NCBI GenBank assembly: GCA_020638365.1
Contig: JACKIQ010000007.1
Coordinates: forward strand, 1-63,916
From: Rhodospirillales bacterium
GTDB lineage: Bacteria > Pseudomonadota > Alphaproteobacteria > Micavibrionales > Micavibrionaceae
Reading direction: 5' to 3'
Length of the DNA: 63,916 bases
Shown here: positions 27,374 to 36,652 of the stretch, in pieces
Layout: each line of letters begins with the position of its first letter
Position numbering within the stretch: position 1 is the first letter of the stretch
Notes under the pieces: model-generated
The model's input: the letters and a program-made list of their open reading frames with translations, nothing else
Told to the model about the DNA's origin: nothing
Database searches by the model: none
Position numbers and translations under genes: made by a program

Positions 27374-29113
27374 ATGTCCGGCAGAAAATATTGTTTCCTC
27401 TTCAAACGTTATTTCATTTTTGGTGCGAGCTTAGTCTGCCTTGCGACCGCACTATCCGGACCAGCTTCCGCGCAAGTCGCCGAAGCAACAGGGACCGCTG
27501 ATCCTACGCGGGTCCAGGACCGTTTTCTTGAGCAGGAAAGGCTACCGGGGGTCGAGCCAACCGTCGAGGTCAGGCAAGGGCCGACCGTACAAGCCCCGGA
27601 AGGCGCCGATCAGGTTCAATTTTATCTTGAGACGCTGCAAATCGACGGGGTCGGAGTTTACGCGGCGCAGGACCTAGATCCCCTTTACCGCGGCAAACTT
27701 GGAACCACTGTGACGCTGGCCGAGGTTTTCGATATCGCCAACGCGATCGCCACAAAATACCGGAATGACGGGTACGTTCTGACCCAGGTGGTCGTTCCCC
27801 CGCAGACGATCGAGGGGGGAGTCGTGCGCCTGCAGGTCGTGGAAGGATTTATCGACCAGGTTATCGTTCAGGGGGTCGACAAGGAAACGGAAGCCGATCT
27901 CATCCGCAGGCTGGCGAGCAATCTTAAAAGCGGCAAGGCCATGAATACCAAAGATCTTGAGCGGAATCTCCTGCTGATTAACGACCTGCCGGGGGTTACT
28001 GCGCGCTCCATCCTCAGCCCGTCCAAGACGACGACAGGCGGCGCGGATTTGACGGTGATCGTCGAGCGCGACAAATATGAAGGGCAAGTCGGGTTCGATA
28101 ATTTCGGCAGCCGTTTCCTCGGGGAATATGAAGGGCAGGTCGGCGGAACCATTAATTCGATGTTCGGTCTTAACGACAGAATGTCAGCGCAATTCGTAAT
28201 GGCGGGGGACAACCGCGAGCAAGTCGACGAGCTTTTGTTCGGATCCGTATCGTATGAAATTCCGGTCGGAACGCAAGGGACGACCGTCAAGCTTCTGACC
28301 AGCCTGACCTCGACGGAGCCGGGCTATACATTGCGGGAGTTCGACGTCCATGGGCGTTCGCAACTGGTGGCCGGAACCGTTTCCCACCCGTTCGTGCGTT
28401 CACGGAATCTGAATGTTTACGGCTACGGTACGTTCGATATCCGTAAAGTCGACAGCAAGAACAATATCGAAGCGACACGCGAGGACCGGATTACCTCCAT
28501 CCGTGCGGGGGCCCAGGCGCAGTATGTCGACACGTTGATCGGCGTCGGCGTGAACAGCGCGCATCTTGAGCTTTCACACGGGTTGAAACTGTTCGGGGCG
28601 AGCGACAAGGGGGATTCAAACCTGACGCGGCAGTTCGGAGACCCGCAGTACTTCAAGGCGGAACTGAATTTGCAGCGTTTGCAGCGAGTGACCTCCAAGG
28701 TTAACTTTCTGGTCGCAGGAGAGGGGCAGTGGTCAGCCGTTCCGCTTCTGAGTTCCGAAGAGTTCGGTGTCGGCGGCGTGGGGATCGGGCGCGGCTATGA
28801 CCCCTCGGAAATCGTCGGGGATGACGGGATCGCCGGTAAGGTGGAAGTGCAGTGGAACGAGCCTTATCCGCTCAGCGCGATCGAGGATTACCAGATTTAC
28901 GGATTTTTCGATATCGGGACGGTGTGGAACCAGGACGCCACGACATCCTCAGACAAGCGGGAGTCGATCAGCTCAACCGGACTTGGCGTACGGGCGGATA
29001 TTACCGAGAATACGAAAGCCGGGGTCGCCGTGGCCTTCCCGCTCACCCGCGAGGTGGACGCGCGCGGCGACAAGGACCCGCGCTATTACGTGAACGTCAA
29101 CCATTCGTTCTAG
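27374..29113 (+). CDS. TpsB outer-membrane transporter, FhaC/ShlB/HecB family
   Basis: The 579-residue protein has a signal peptide (to about residue 33, ASA-Q), POTRA domains (about 77-245; VQFYLETLQIDGVGVY, YVLTQVVVPPQTIEGGVVRLQVVEG), and a 16-strand ShlB-type barrel (VGFDNFGSRFLGEYEGQVGGTIN, ending in the terminal Phe YVNVNHSF). It secretes TpsA across the outer membrane. A late segment has GRGYDPSEIVGDDGIAGKVEVQW, comparable to the conserved VRGY/F-loop region. It is divergent from the exoprotein gene; no clear ribosome site precedes the ATG. Confidence 0.95.
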   Translation: MSGRKYCFLFKRYFIFGASLVCLATALSGPASAQVAEATGTADPTRVQDRFLEQERLPGVEPTVEVRQGPTVQAPEGADQVQFYLETLQIDGVGVYAAQDLDPLYRGKLGTTVTLAEVFDIANAIATKYRNDGYVLTQVVVPPQTIEGGVVRLQVVEGFIDQVIVQGVDKETEADLIRRLASNLKSGKAMNTKDLERNLLLINDLPGVTARSILSPSKTTTGGADLTVIVERDKYEGQVGFDNFGSRFLGEYEGQVGGTINSMFGLNDRMSAQFVMAGDNREQVDELLFGSVSYEIPVGTQGTTVKLLTSLTSTEPGYTLREFDVHGRSQLVAGTVSHPFVRSRNLNVYGYGTFDIRKVDSKNNIEATREDRITSIRAGAQAQYVDTLIGVGVNSAHLELSHGLKLFGASDKGDSNLTRQFGDPQYFKAELNLQRLQRVTSKVNFLVAGEGQWSAVPLLSSEEFGVGGVGIGRGYDPSEIVGDDGIAGKVEVQWNEPYPLSAIEDYQIYGFFDIGTVWNQDATTSSDKRESISSTGLGVRADITENTKAGVAVAFPLTREVDARGDKDPRYYVNVNHSF

Positions 29114-29318
29114 GTCCGCGCTTTCCTTTGCGTGAAGCAGCATTTTCGACTTAGTCCGGTGGAACGGGCTCAGTTGACCCGGTTGTTTTCCGGTAACATT
29201 CTGGAATCACTGGAAACCGGGAGCGGACTCAGTCCGTTTGTTGTTATGAGCGGGGTATCCGGGACGATCGCGGCGGGGCGTGGGTTTTTCTTTGGCGTTT
29301 GCATTACATGCGTCACGT

Positions 29319-30083
29319 TTAAGCGTTCAAAACTGTAACGGGTCTGTGGGTGAGGCTGACACCAAGCGGGCTGTAGGCGCCGTCCTTGGGGTAACAGGGA
29401 TCGCGGCGTTCGAAGACCACGCCAAGGCGGTTGTTATCGATGCCTATTTCGAGGTTCGTTCCGTCGAAAAGGCAGCGGTAGCGATAGGGGCGTTCATATT
29501 CCAGCGCTTCGTGCGGCAGAAGTTCGCGGATCACGTCGTCACCGGACAAGCCTTCGCGCGTTTTGCAGAGAACGCGGATTCCCTTTTTCCCCGCCGCGAC
29601 CTTGAAGTACGGATCCGGGTTTCCATGGATTTGCGTGAAGACCACATCCGAGACACCGCGGTTGAGCGCATGAAAGACGACAAGAAAATCGCGCTTGATG
29701 ATGTCGCCCTGCACGAAATCCGTTTTTGCGCTCATATCCTTGTATTCGCGGCGTTCGATGCGCAGATATTGCGCACTCGGGGTGGGCTTTCCCGCCGTGC
29801 CCTCGGGAAGGTCAAAGCGGATGGAGCCGTCGGGCGCAAAGCGGATGTAGGGGCTTTGAAAATCGGCGCGGCGGATTTGAAGGGCCGGGATTTCGGACGC
29901 GTCGGGAAAGGTGTATTTGCAATTCTCCCAATTGCCGTAGGGCCAGATCGTTTCCGGGTCCGGCCTTGGGTTGCGGGCGGTCAGCAGGTCTCGAAGTTCA
30001 CGCATTCCGGTTTTGATCTCCGTTACATCTTTTAAGAGGCCCTCGAACAGGGCGCGTTCCTCGTCTGTGGGCATCAGCAGCAT
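29319..30083 (-). CDS. Jelly-roll polysaccharide lyase, PL7/PL20-like
   Basis: This 254-residue protein has an N-terminal helical or coiled-coil segment (about 8-36) and a concanavalin-like beta domain with three motifs in the order seen in alginate and glucuronan lyases: R108-x-E-x-R-E113 (RIERRE, compare RTELRE), Q151-I-H153 and Y231-P-K-x-G-x-Y237 (compare YFKAGxY). A polyuronate-cleaving activity is inferred; alginate is a candidate substrate. There is no signal peptide. Its ATG overlaps the stop of the upstream gene by one base (TAATG), so the two are coupled. The N-terminal helix may attach it to another protein or a phage-like particle. Confidence 0.65.
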   Translation of the reverse strand: MLLMPTDEERALFEGLLKDVTEIKTGMRELRDLLTARNPRPDPETIWPYGNWENCKYTFPDASEIPALQIRRADFQSPYIRFAPDGSIRFDLPEGTAGKPTPSAQYLRIERREYKDMSAKTDFVQGDIIKRDFLVVFHALNRGVSDVVFTQIHGNPDPYFKVAAGKKGIRVLCKTREGLSGDDVIRELLPHEALEYERPYRYRCLFDGTNLEIGIDNNRLGVVFERRDPCYPKDGAYSPLGVSLTHRPVTVLNA

Positions 30084-32257
30084 TATAGCACCTCGTAATG
30101 ATAACGCAGGGGTTTGGGGTATGTCGCCTCGTTATCGCGCACGAGGTTGGCCGGGTTGACACCGTACATGGAGCGGTAACCGTGATAAACTTCCTCGACC
30201 CCGGCGGGCGCGGAGGCCAGAGTGAGGGTGATCGTCGTGGCGTTGGTGCGCACGGCAGCGGTGATGGCGATCGGGACACCGTCATCAAGGAATGCGAAGC
30301 CCTCTATGCCGCTTGTCGGAGTGAAATCGGTCCCGGCGTCGTGCGAAAGGGTGACCGTGACAGTCGTTCCTGTGCGCACGACATTGCTGATGACGGGGCC
30401 GTCCACGCCGCCGCTGACGCTTTCGCCCAGAACCTTGAGCGCCTTGCGGACGACATGCGGGCCGTTGGCGGCGTAGCCAACGTCGGCCAGATGGATTCCG
30501 TCGGCGTCAAGCGTCTGGTGCCACTTTTCGGGGGCGAGGTGAATCCACGCGTTTTCGGCGGCCAGCTCGGTTTGCGCCTGACGCAGCGTCCGGTAATCCT
30601 GATCCGCGTCGGTGCGGCGACCGATGGGAATGATGATGACGGGTTCGTTGCCGGAGCCTCCTCTTGCCGCCAGAAAGCTGCGGAGGTCATTGAAAATGGA
30701 GAGCCAGCCGGACTTCAGGGTGGCGACGGGATCGCCCTGATTAGCTTCGCCCTGATCCCAGACAATAGCCTTGACCTGACCGCCTGCCTCCATGTAGGCG
30801 CCGACGATTTCCTTCCACCGGGCAAGCGCGGTTCCCGAAGGGGCGGTCCAGTTTCCGATGCTGGTTCCATTAGTGCCGCCGTTTATGAGCCAGTTGCGGG
30901 TACCGGCGTTCCAGAAGGCATCCAGAACTGGCTGCATCGCGCGTTCGCCTCCGTTGGTGCTGTCGGATTGCTGGCTGAAATACCCGACGCTGTTGGACTG
31001 GCCGGAGAAGGCCAGCGCCCAGTCGTTGGACGAGAACAGACCGGAGGCCATCTGCGAGAGGGTGCGGGTCTGATCGAAGATTTTCGCGGTGCGGACGTGG
31101 CCCTGAATGGCGTTGCCCGTGTCGCGTCCGCCGATATACATGCGGGTAAAGCCGGAGGCCGATGCCGACATGGTGTAATCGCCGAAGACAGCCGGGCCGG
31201 TAAACGCTTTTGCGGAGACTCCGTTCTGCCATGTTATCCCGGCAGGATAGGTCTTTCCTTTCACGAAGCCCTGCCCCGTGTCGGCGTTGGCGAATTGCGT
31301 TCCCCCGGCGGCTACGCGAGCGCGGGCCTTCATGCGCGGGGTGATGCCGAACACGCCGAACGCGTCGTTCACACCCGTCCCGTTCGAGGCGAGGATGAAA
31401 TACTGATCGGACGAGAGCGCATCGCCGCCGTCGTTGAGAGGCGTAAATTCAACGGTCATGGCGCCCTCGTCAGGGTTCCACGCCTGAAGGCTTGCTAAGG
31501 TCGTCAGCAGGATACGGTTATGTTGGCGCGTGGCGGTCGCTCCGCTGGTAATAATCGGGGTCGTGCAGGCTGTCCCCTCCTCCAACTGCCAGAGAAGAAA
31601 GCGGGCCTTATGCCCAATGGGACAACTCAGGCGCATTTGCCGCGACGTCGATGTGGGGGTTATGTTGTGCTTCTGAACAAGCGTATAGGCGCTAACGGAG
31701 CTGATCGCCGTATAGCCACCGCCGTCTGAAAGCTGGATCGCGCCCGCGCCGATCAGGGGGTAGATGTAACAGGACATGGAGTGCGCATTCGTGTTGCCGA
31801 CCGTTCCTGCGATCGTTACGTAGGCCGTGCCCGAGCCGCCCTGCGCGTTGTCGATTTCTATGACCTTGCCGTTGCCGATGCTGCCCAATCCCGCGGCGGT
31901 AAGGTTGCTCGTGTCGTCAACGACTGCGATGACCGCCGAAGCGTTGCCGCCAGCGGTCAAGCCGGTGAGATCGACGGGGCTGGCGTTATAAGCGGAGGTC
32001 TTGTTCTGGCGCGAAGGCTCCATCAGAAGGCCGAGGGGCGTGCCGGACGCACTATGGTCGAAGCGCGGCTCGTTTGCCGCGGCCTGTACAAGAACGCCGG
32101 AGGAATTGCGGTATGTGGCGAGGGCATCCGAACGGAAATACTGGAAGGGCGAGGGCATCGACGGCCCGAGAAACGAGAGAGAATCCGTGCGTACGGTGTC
32201 TATCACAGTCGAGAGTTGGCCGGCCGCATTCAGCATACGGCCCAGACGGATCAGCAT
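30083..32257 (-). CDS. Phage-tail-like protein with SGNH/SASA carbohydrate acetylesterase domain
   Basis: The 724-residue protein begins with a phage structural-type region (ALATYRNSSGVLVQAAANEPRFDH, LGLLMEPSRQNKT), then a jelly-roll-like part, then a SASA/CE6-type esterase (about 415-610) with GQSN (Ser421), WDQGEANQGD and DGIHLAD (Asp586, His589). A C-terminal fibronectin-like or Big-type domain follows. No signal peptide is visible. It is the upstream partner of the lyase; a strong AAGGAG site precedes its ATG. Together they look like a depolymerase/deacetylase pair of tail-fibre origin, with no other phage genes nearby. Polysaccharide O-deacetylation is inferred. Confidence 0.7.
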   Translation of the reverse strand: MLIRLGRMLNAAGQLSTVIDTVRTDSLSFLGPSMPSPFQYFRSDALATYRNSSGVLVQAAANEPRFDHSASGTPLGLLMEPSRQNKTSAYNASPVDLTGLTAGGNASAVIAVVDDTSNLTAAGLGSIGNGKVIEIDNAQGGSGTAYVTIAGTVGNTNAHSMSCYIYPLIGAGAIQLSDGGGYTAISSVSAYTLVQKHNITPTSTSRQMRLSCPIGHKARFLLWQLEEGTACTTPIITSGATATRQHNRILLTTLASLQAWNPDEGAMTVEFTPLNDGGDALSSDQYFILASNGTGVNDAFGVFGITPRMKARARVAAGGTQFANADTGQGFVKGKTYPAGITWQNGVSAKAFTGPAVFGDYTMSASASGFTRMYIGGRDTGNAIQGHVRTAKIFDQTRTLSQMASGLFSSNDWALAFSGQSNSVGYFSQQSDSTNGGERAMQPVLDAFWNAGTRNWLINGGTNGTSIGNWTAPSGTALARWKEIVGAYMEAGGQVKAIVWDQGEANQGDPVATLKSGWLSIFNDLRSFLAARGGSGNEPVIIIPIGRRTDADQDYRTLRQAQTELAAENAWIHLAPEKWHQTLDADGIHLADVGYAANGPHVVRKALKVLGESVSGGVDGPVISNVVRTGTTVTVTLSHDAGTDFTPTSGIEGFAFLDDGVPIAITAAVRTNATTITLTLASAPAGVEEVYHGYRSMYGVNPANLVRDNEATYPKPLRYHYEVL

Positions 32258-32456
32258 AAGAGGCTCCTTATGATTGATGTGAGTTTATTTGTTTGGGAAC
32301 GAGGGGCCGTTTGCGCATTAAGGATGCGCGGAGCAAGCGCAATACGGGCCTGTATAAATAGGAATATATTACTATATAAGCCCTTATGCAAGCTTTTTTT
32401 GAGGAGATTCAAATAAAGCGGGCTGGTAAGATTTGAACGATTAAGGAATTGGATCA

Positions 32457-33527
32457 ATGAAACGATTTTTCATTTTTGCCCTTATAGGCCTGTGCGTTTT
32501 GTCTGTCAGGGGGAAACCCGCCCCTGCACGGGTGAAGGCCGCCACATCAAAACCCAAGCACGTCACCATAAACGCGGAAAACCCTGCCCGTCTGAATATA
32601 ACATGGTACATAAAGGGTAAGCATATGCCTGAAGAATACGTAACCGTTAAGATGGGTGAGGGCCAATTTTTTTTAACTGACCGGAGCGGGCTTTTTCTTG
32701 ATTTTCTGGACGATAAGGATGAAAAAAAATTCAGGACGAAACCTGATGGAACCTATCTCACTCACTTTAAGGAAACCATTACGATTTCTCGTGAGATGAT
32801 CGAACAGGCCATAAAGCGCGGCGAGGATATCTATTACGAACGGGCCTTTACGGATCATACGCTTGATCTCCCGGTTTTTGCGCATATCATCCTGCGGCCG
32901 GTGAAAAATGTTGACGACGACCTTTCCGTTACGCGCGGACGGGTCAAGTTTCCGGAAGAAAAAGATTTATGCCATACCGGTACCGGCGAGCCTCTTTTCG
33001 CAGAGGCTCTTTTTGAGGTTGAAGGCAGCGGAATATTCAAAGCTCAATGGGAAATCAGAAAAAACCCCTACCCGGACACATACAGGGTGCTCAAAACCGT
33101 TCATTATCCCGTATACAAGGAGTTGGTCATTGGGTTTAAAAGCCCGGAAGTCCCAACAGAACTGGCTGGACCGTTAGATTTACGGCTTGTGATTTTGGAA
33201 CCGAAAACGGATATCGAACTTCCTGCGATTTCCTGCCTTGTACAAGGGACGGAGGAGACAAAACTCAGAGAGACAGATGAGCCGGGGATACCCCTAGAGG
33301 TACTGGCACCACGAGGCCCTGAGCCCATTACGTTGCATATGCGCCTACGATGGTCGGCCGACAAGGCGTATCGTTTTTACCGCTTAATTTTTTACCGGGA
33401 GGATGGCGGGCTGGCGGTCGCCATGGACGCGCCGCAAGGCGTTCGGGAGATACCGGTCACGCAGGAAATTTTTGAACTGTTCGACACTGAACAGCGCTAC
33501 ACGGTCAAGATTCTTGGATATCGCTAA
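32457..33527 (+). CDS. Exported protein of unknown function
   Basis: The 356-residue protein starts with a signal peptide (MKRFFIFALIGLCVLSV) and is then mostly beta-rich with no family I recognise. Two cysteines (around 178 and 261) may pair. It stands alone, between the phage-like pair and a convergent sulfotransferase. Confidence 0.65.
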   Translation: MKRFFIFALIGLCVLSVRGKPAPARVKAATSKPKHVTINAENPARLNITWYIKGKHMPEEYVTVKMGEGQFFLTDRSGLFLDFLDDKDEKKFRTKPDGTYLTHFKETITISREMIEQAIKRGEDIYYERAFTDHTLDLPVFAHIILRPVKNVDDDLSVTRGRVKFPEEKDLCHTGTGEPLFAEALFEVEGSGIFKAQWEIRKNPYPDTYRVLKTVHYPVYKELVIGFKSPEVPTELAGPLDLRLVILEPKTDIELPAISCLVQGTEETKLRETDEPGIPLEVLAPRGPEPITLHMRLRWSADKAYRFYRLIFYREDGGLAVAMDAPQGVREIPVTQEIFELFDTEQRYTVKILGYR

Positions 33528-33548
33528 TACAGGCCCGGTTTTTGCCGG

Positions 33549-34388
33549 TCAATCCGGCGTGTATCCGTTCAAAAATTCGTGGCGGTCAATGAGATCCTCG
33601 ATACGGTCTTGCTGTTCAACCGTCCAACGAACAGGTGCCGCGCCGCGCGACATTCCGGCATTGATTACGGACGCGCAGGCCTTGAGGTAATCTTCTGAGG
33701 CTTCGAGTTCAAGAAAGGCCATAATCCGGCGAAGTACATGGCGCGGTTCACACAGGAGGTCTTCCTGCCGCACCAAGAGAACCTGCCCCGGATAGCGGCG
33801 ATAGGCCAACGCTACGCCTTCACATGTTTTCTCGAACGCATCCAGAGCCGCATCGGGAGCCATATTCTGGCGCGCGATCATGGCGGTCATGGCCGCGCAG
33901 GGGCTGCGCACGGCGTGGATCATTTTTACGGGCAGACCGAATTTTTTCTCCATCTCGCCGATCAGTCCTATTTTTTCGTAGAGTTGAAGCGCGGAAGATT
34001 GCGCCTTTTTATCGCCGATGACGCGCAAGGTTTTGTAAGCTCCCTGATGCTGGCCGGGGATGGAATAGGAATAGCCGGTCCAGCGCGCACCGTTACGCCT
34101 GAAATTGCGGGCGTTATAGAGCATGAGGCGGGAGGCCTGTTTAAGGGACAGACCCATGCGGAACTGCCGCAGAAGGTTAAATTCGGTCGACATCACAATT
34201 TCGGGGTGCGCGTCCAACATGGCCCCGATCAGGGTACTGGCGCTCCATTGTGCGCCGATCAGAAGCGTTATGCTTTGCAGGTTTTCCAGCTCCTCATCCT
34301 GCGGCGCGGACAGGCAGCCAGCAAGAATGCGGTTGACGTGCGGAATCTGTTCAGGGCTGCGAAACGATTTTAAGAGCGAAAGCGACAT
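33549..34388 (-). CDS. Sulfotransferase family protein
   Basis: The 279-residue protein carries a sulfotransferase PAPS-binding loop LLIGAQWSASTLIGAMLDAHPEIV near residue 42 and the 3'-phosphate-binding region MIHAVRSP, with a C-terminal helical part (LEASEDYLKACASVI). Such enzymes transfer sulfate from PAPS to carbohydrate, lipid or protein. The substrate is unknown; the divergent neighbour is a glycosyltransferase, suggesting a glycan. Confidence 0.8.
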   Translation of the reverse strand: MSLSLLKSFRSPEQIPHVNRILAGCLSAPQDEELENLQSITLLIGAQWSASTLIGAMLDAHPEIVMSTEFNLLRQFRMGLSLKQASRLMLYNARNFRRNGARWTGYSYSIPGQHQGAYKTLRVIGDKKAQSSALQLYEKIGLIGEMEKKFGLPVKMIHAVRSPCAAMTAMIARQNMAPDAALDAFEKTCEGVALAYRRYPGQVLLVRQEDLLCEPRHVLRRIMAFLELEASEDYLKACASVINAGMSRGAAPVRWTVEQQDRIEDLIDRHEFLNGYTPD

Positions 34389-34733
34389 TGGTGCTCGGAC
34401 CGGGGCGGATATGAGGAAAACGCGGCGTATCGACGTAGAAGCCTATACCTTTTTATCATAACGTTTATGCGGGGAAATTCCACTGTCTGTTTGGTAAATT
34501 TTTAAAAAAATCCATAGGCTGGATCATGATTTTCAGACCTGCTGTTGTTCTTTTTCGATGCCTTTGCTCCTTAATACCACACCGTAAACGGTTTATTTTC
34601 TTGCGAAAAAACGGGGGATACGGTAGGGGTTTTTCGTTGCGGACGGCCGGGCAGCCGGATCATAATAACCGAAAGTCCGCGTACGCGACTCTCTTACATC
34701 AGATTTGAAAATAAAGACGTTGGGTAAGGCGCA
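34389..34733. other. 345-bp intergenic region between divergent sulfotransferase and glycosyltransferase
   Basis: It should hold two divergent promoters. I see no gene, clear RNA or strong terminator. A 60-codon plus-strand frame inside has no supporting features. Confidence 0.5.
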
Positions 34734-35900
34734 ATGAGGTTATTTTATTTTTCAGGAGTGACTTTTCCTTCATCCGAGCCACAGGCAGTCCATGTCATCA
34801 AGATGTGCGAAGCGTTTGCGAAAGCCGGGCACGAGGTGATCCTGTTCGCTTCGGGCGATCCGAAGAGCGATCCGCAAAAGCTTTTTAACTCCTATAACGT
34901 CGAGCCGAATTTTACACTTTCTCTTGAAAAAACCAAAAAACTGCCGGTTCTTTCAAGATACAAGCGCCTGAAAACCACTTCCGAGCGCATGAAACGTTTT
35001 GGTCAGCCCGAAATGGTTTACGGACGCGACCCCGTAGCGTTGTCAGCCCATGCTCCGGCACATATTCCTGTCGTTTTCGAGGCAACGCGGATGCCAACGA
35101 ACAAGGCTGAGATTCTGGCGATCTCCAGATTGATCAAGAAACCGGCCTTTTCCGGGATCGTTTCTGTATCGGACGCGCTCAAGCAGGCGTTACTCAAAAG
35201 GTTTCCGGCCTTGCGGCCCGAGCAGATTTTCGTGGCGCACGATGCGGCTTCCGTTCCCCGCAATATCTCGGGCAAGGCTCCAAAAAGCGACGAGGTCAAG
35301 GGGCGTACCGATGCGTTCAGAGTCGGCTACGCGGGAACCTTACATCAGGGAAAAGGCGTGTCGATGATTCTTAAAATCGCGCCGATGATGCCGGATTGCG
35401 ATTTTCACGTAGTGGGCGGAACTAAAACGGAGCTTGCAAAACTCCGCAGGGACAACCCGCCCAGCAATATCGTTTTTTACGGGCACGTCCCCCACGCGCA
35501 AGTAGCCGGGATGCTCAAGGGGTTTGACGTCGTGCTGGCCCCTTATCAACATGCGGCGTTGATTAAGACAGGTAAAAACATTTCACGCTGGATTTCGCCA
35601 ATGAAGGTTTTCGAGTATATGGCGGCAGGACGCCCGGTCGTTGCCTCAGACCTGTCGATCCTGCGGGAGTTTCTAAGGCACGAGGAGAATGCGCTGCTGG
35701 TCCCGGCAGGAGATCCGATGGCGTGGGCGGAGGCCATCCGCAGGCTTCGCGATGATGCGGAATTGCGCAAGCATCTGGCCCAGAACGCCTTCGGGGAACT
35801 GAAGAACAACTTTACCTGGGACAAGCGGGCGGAAACCGTGCTTGATTTCGCGGGCGGGCGAAAGACTTCCATTCTCTACGCCAGTGGCAAGGTTGCATAA
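34734..35900 (+). CDS. Glycosyltransferase family 4
   Basis: The 388-residue protein has a GT-B fold: an N-terminal domain beginning MRLFYFSGVTFPSSEPQAVHVIKMCEAF and a C-terminal nucleotide-sugar domain with VGYAGTLHQGKGVSMIL, FYGHVPHAQVAGMLKGFDVVLAPY and PMKVFEYMAAGRPVVASD, where the EYMAAG element corresponds to the family E-x7-E region. Donor and acceptor are unknown. Probably involved in surface glycan synthesis. Confidence 0.9.
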   Translation: MRLFYFSGVTFPSSEPQAVHVIKMCEAFAKAGHEVILFASGDPKSDPQKLFNSYNVEPNFTLSLEKTKKLPVLSRYKRLKTTSERMKRFGQPEMVYGRDPVALSAHAPAHIPVVFEATRMPTNKAEILAISRLIKKPAFSGIVSVSDALKQALLKRFPALRPEQIFVAHDAASVPRNISGKAPKSDEVKGRTDAFRVGYAGTLHQGKGVSMILKIAPMMPDCDFHVVGGTKTELAKLRRDNPPSNIVFYGHVPHAQVAGMLKGFDVVLAPYQHAALIKTGKNISRWISPMKVFEYMAAGRPVVASDLSILREFLRHEENALLVPAGDPMAWAEAIRRLRDDAELRKHLAQNAFGELKNNFTWDKRAETVLDFAGGRKTSILYASGKVA

Positions 35901-35909
35901 ACACCCTTC

Positions 35910-36476
35910 TTACATTCCTGAAAACGCCACAAGCAGCGCGATGAGGTTTCCGAATGCGAAGGTCGCATAGGAGATCTTCAGCCAGAAGAATTTCGGGATG
36001 ATTGAATGGCGCGCCGTATCGTAAAGATCGTAGGCGGCCGTTGAAGCGAGTTTCGATGTGTCGTTGAACATGCACTGGAAACGCTGGAGATAATCCTCCT
36101 CCCCCAGATGACCGATGTCATTGAAATGCAACAGGTTGAGGCGGCGGTCGCCGGACTTACGGTATTTACGCTTGGGATAGATACAGGTCATCGCGGCCAG
36201 AATGCTCAGGACCGCGGCAATAATCGAAATTTTCGAGGCCTCGGGGTACGTGTCGGCCTCAATCGCCCGGATACACATGGGAATCAGGATTGAATTGAGG
36301 AAAATCATGACCTGGGCTTTCTGGTCGATCATGCGCAGGATCAGAGCGTACTTGTTTATCGTTGCCGCCATGACCTGACCACGCATCAGGGCTTCCCATT
36401 TTTTTTCGTTCTGAATCTCAGCGGGTGTTTTTTCTTCGGTCTCTATTCTGGGCGGATCGGTTTGTGCGGCTGTCAT
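35910..36476 (-). CDS. DUF5706/PycTM-like membrane protein (Pycsar effector-like), orphan
   Basis: The 188-residue protein has an acidic N-terminus, a helix leading to IDQKAQVMIFLNSILIPMCI (first membrane segment), a second segment ISIIAAVLSILAAMTCIYPKRK, a cytosolic helix with FNDIGHL and YDTARHSIIPKFFWLKISYATFAFGNLIALLVAF at the end. The 'D-x-K-A ... P-K ... KfxxLkxsy' order is that of the DUF5706 effector domain, which in Pycsar systems opens membranes when cCMP or cUMP is made. No nucleotide cyclase is adjacent, so the role here is uncertain; the plain DUF5706 fold also occurs outside defence. Confidence 0.65.
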   Translation of the reverse strand: MTAAQTDPPRIETEEKTPAEIQNEKKWEALMRGQVMAATINKYALILRMIDQKAQVMIFLNSILIPMCIRAIEADTYPEASKISIIAAVLSILAAMTCIYPKRKYRKSGDRRLNLLHFNDIGHLGEEDYLQRFQCMFNDTSKLASTAAYDLYDTARHSIIPKFFWLKISYATFAFGNLIALLVAFSGM

Positions 36477-36652
36477 TTTACCCCAATGCCTGTTTTTTTG
36501 CGGTTTTACCGTAAAAAACGGCGGCTGGATAGAGAATTTTTATGAATTTCTTAGGTTAAAAAAGTATATTTTTTCTCTGGAAAGCTTGACGTGCGATACT
36601 ATATCATCCGGCTGATTCCCTCGATTAGAAAACGGTTTTTGGGAGGTTCTCT

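Noticed and set aside
30098..31498. 466-codon plus-strand frame opposite the SGNH esterase gene
   Set aside because: The minus strand carries catalytic motifs and phage-tail signatures; the plus frame has none.
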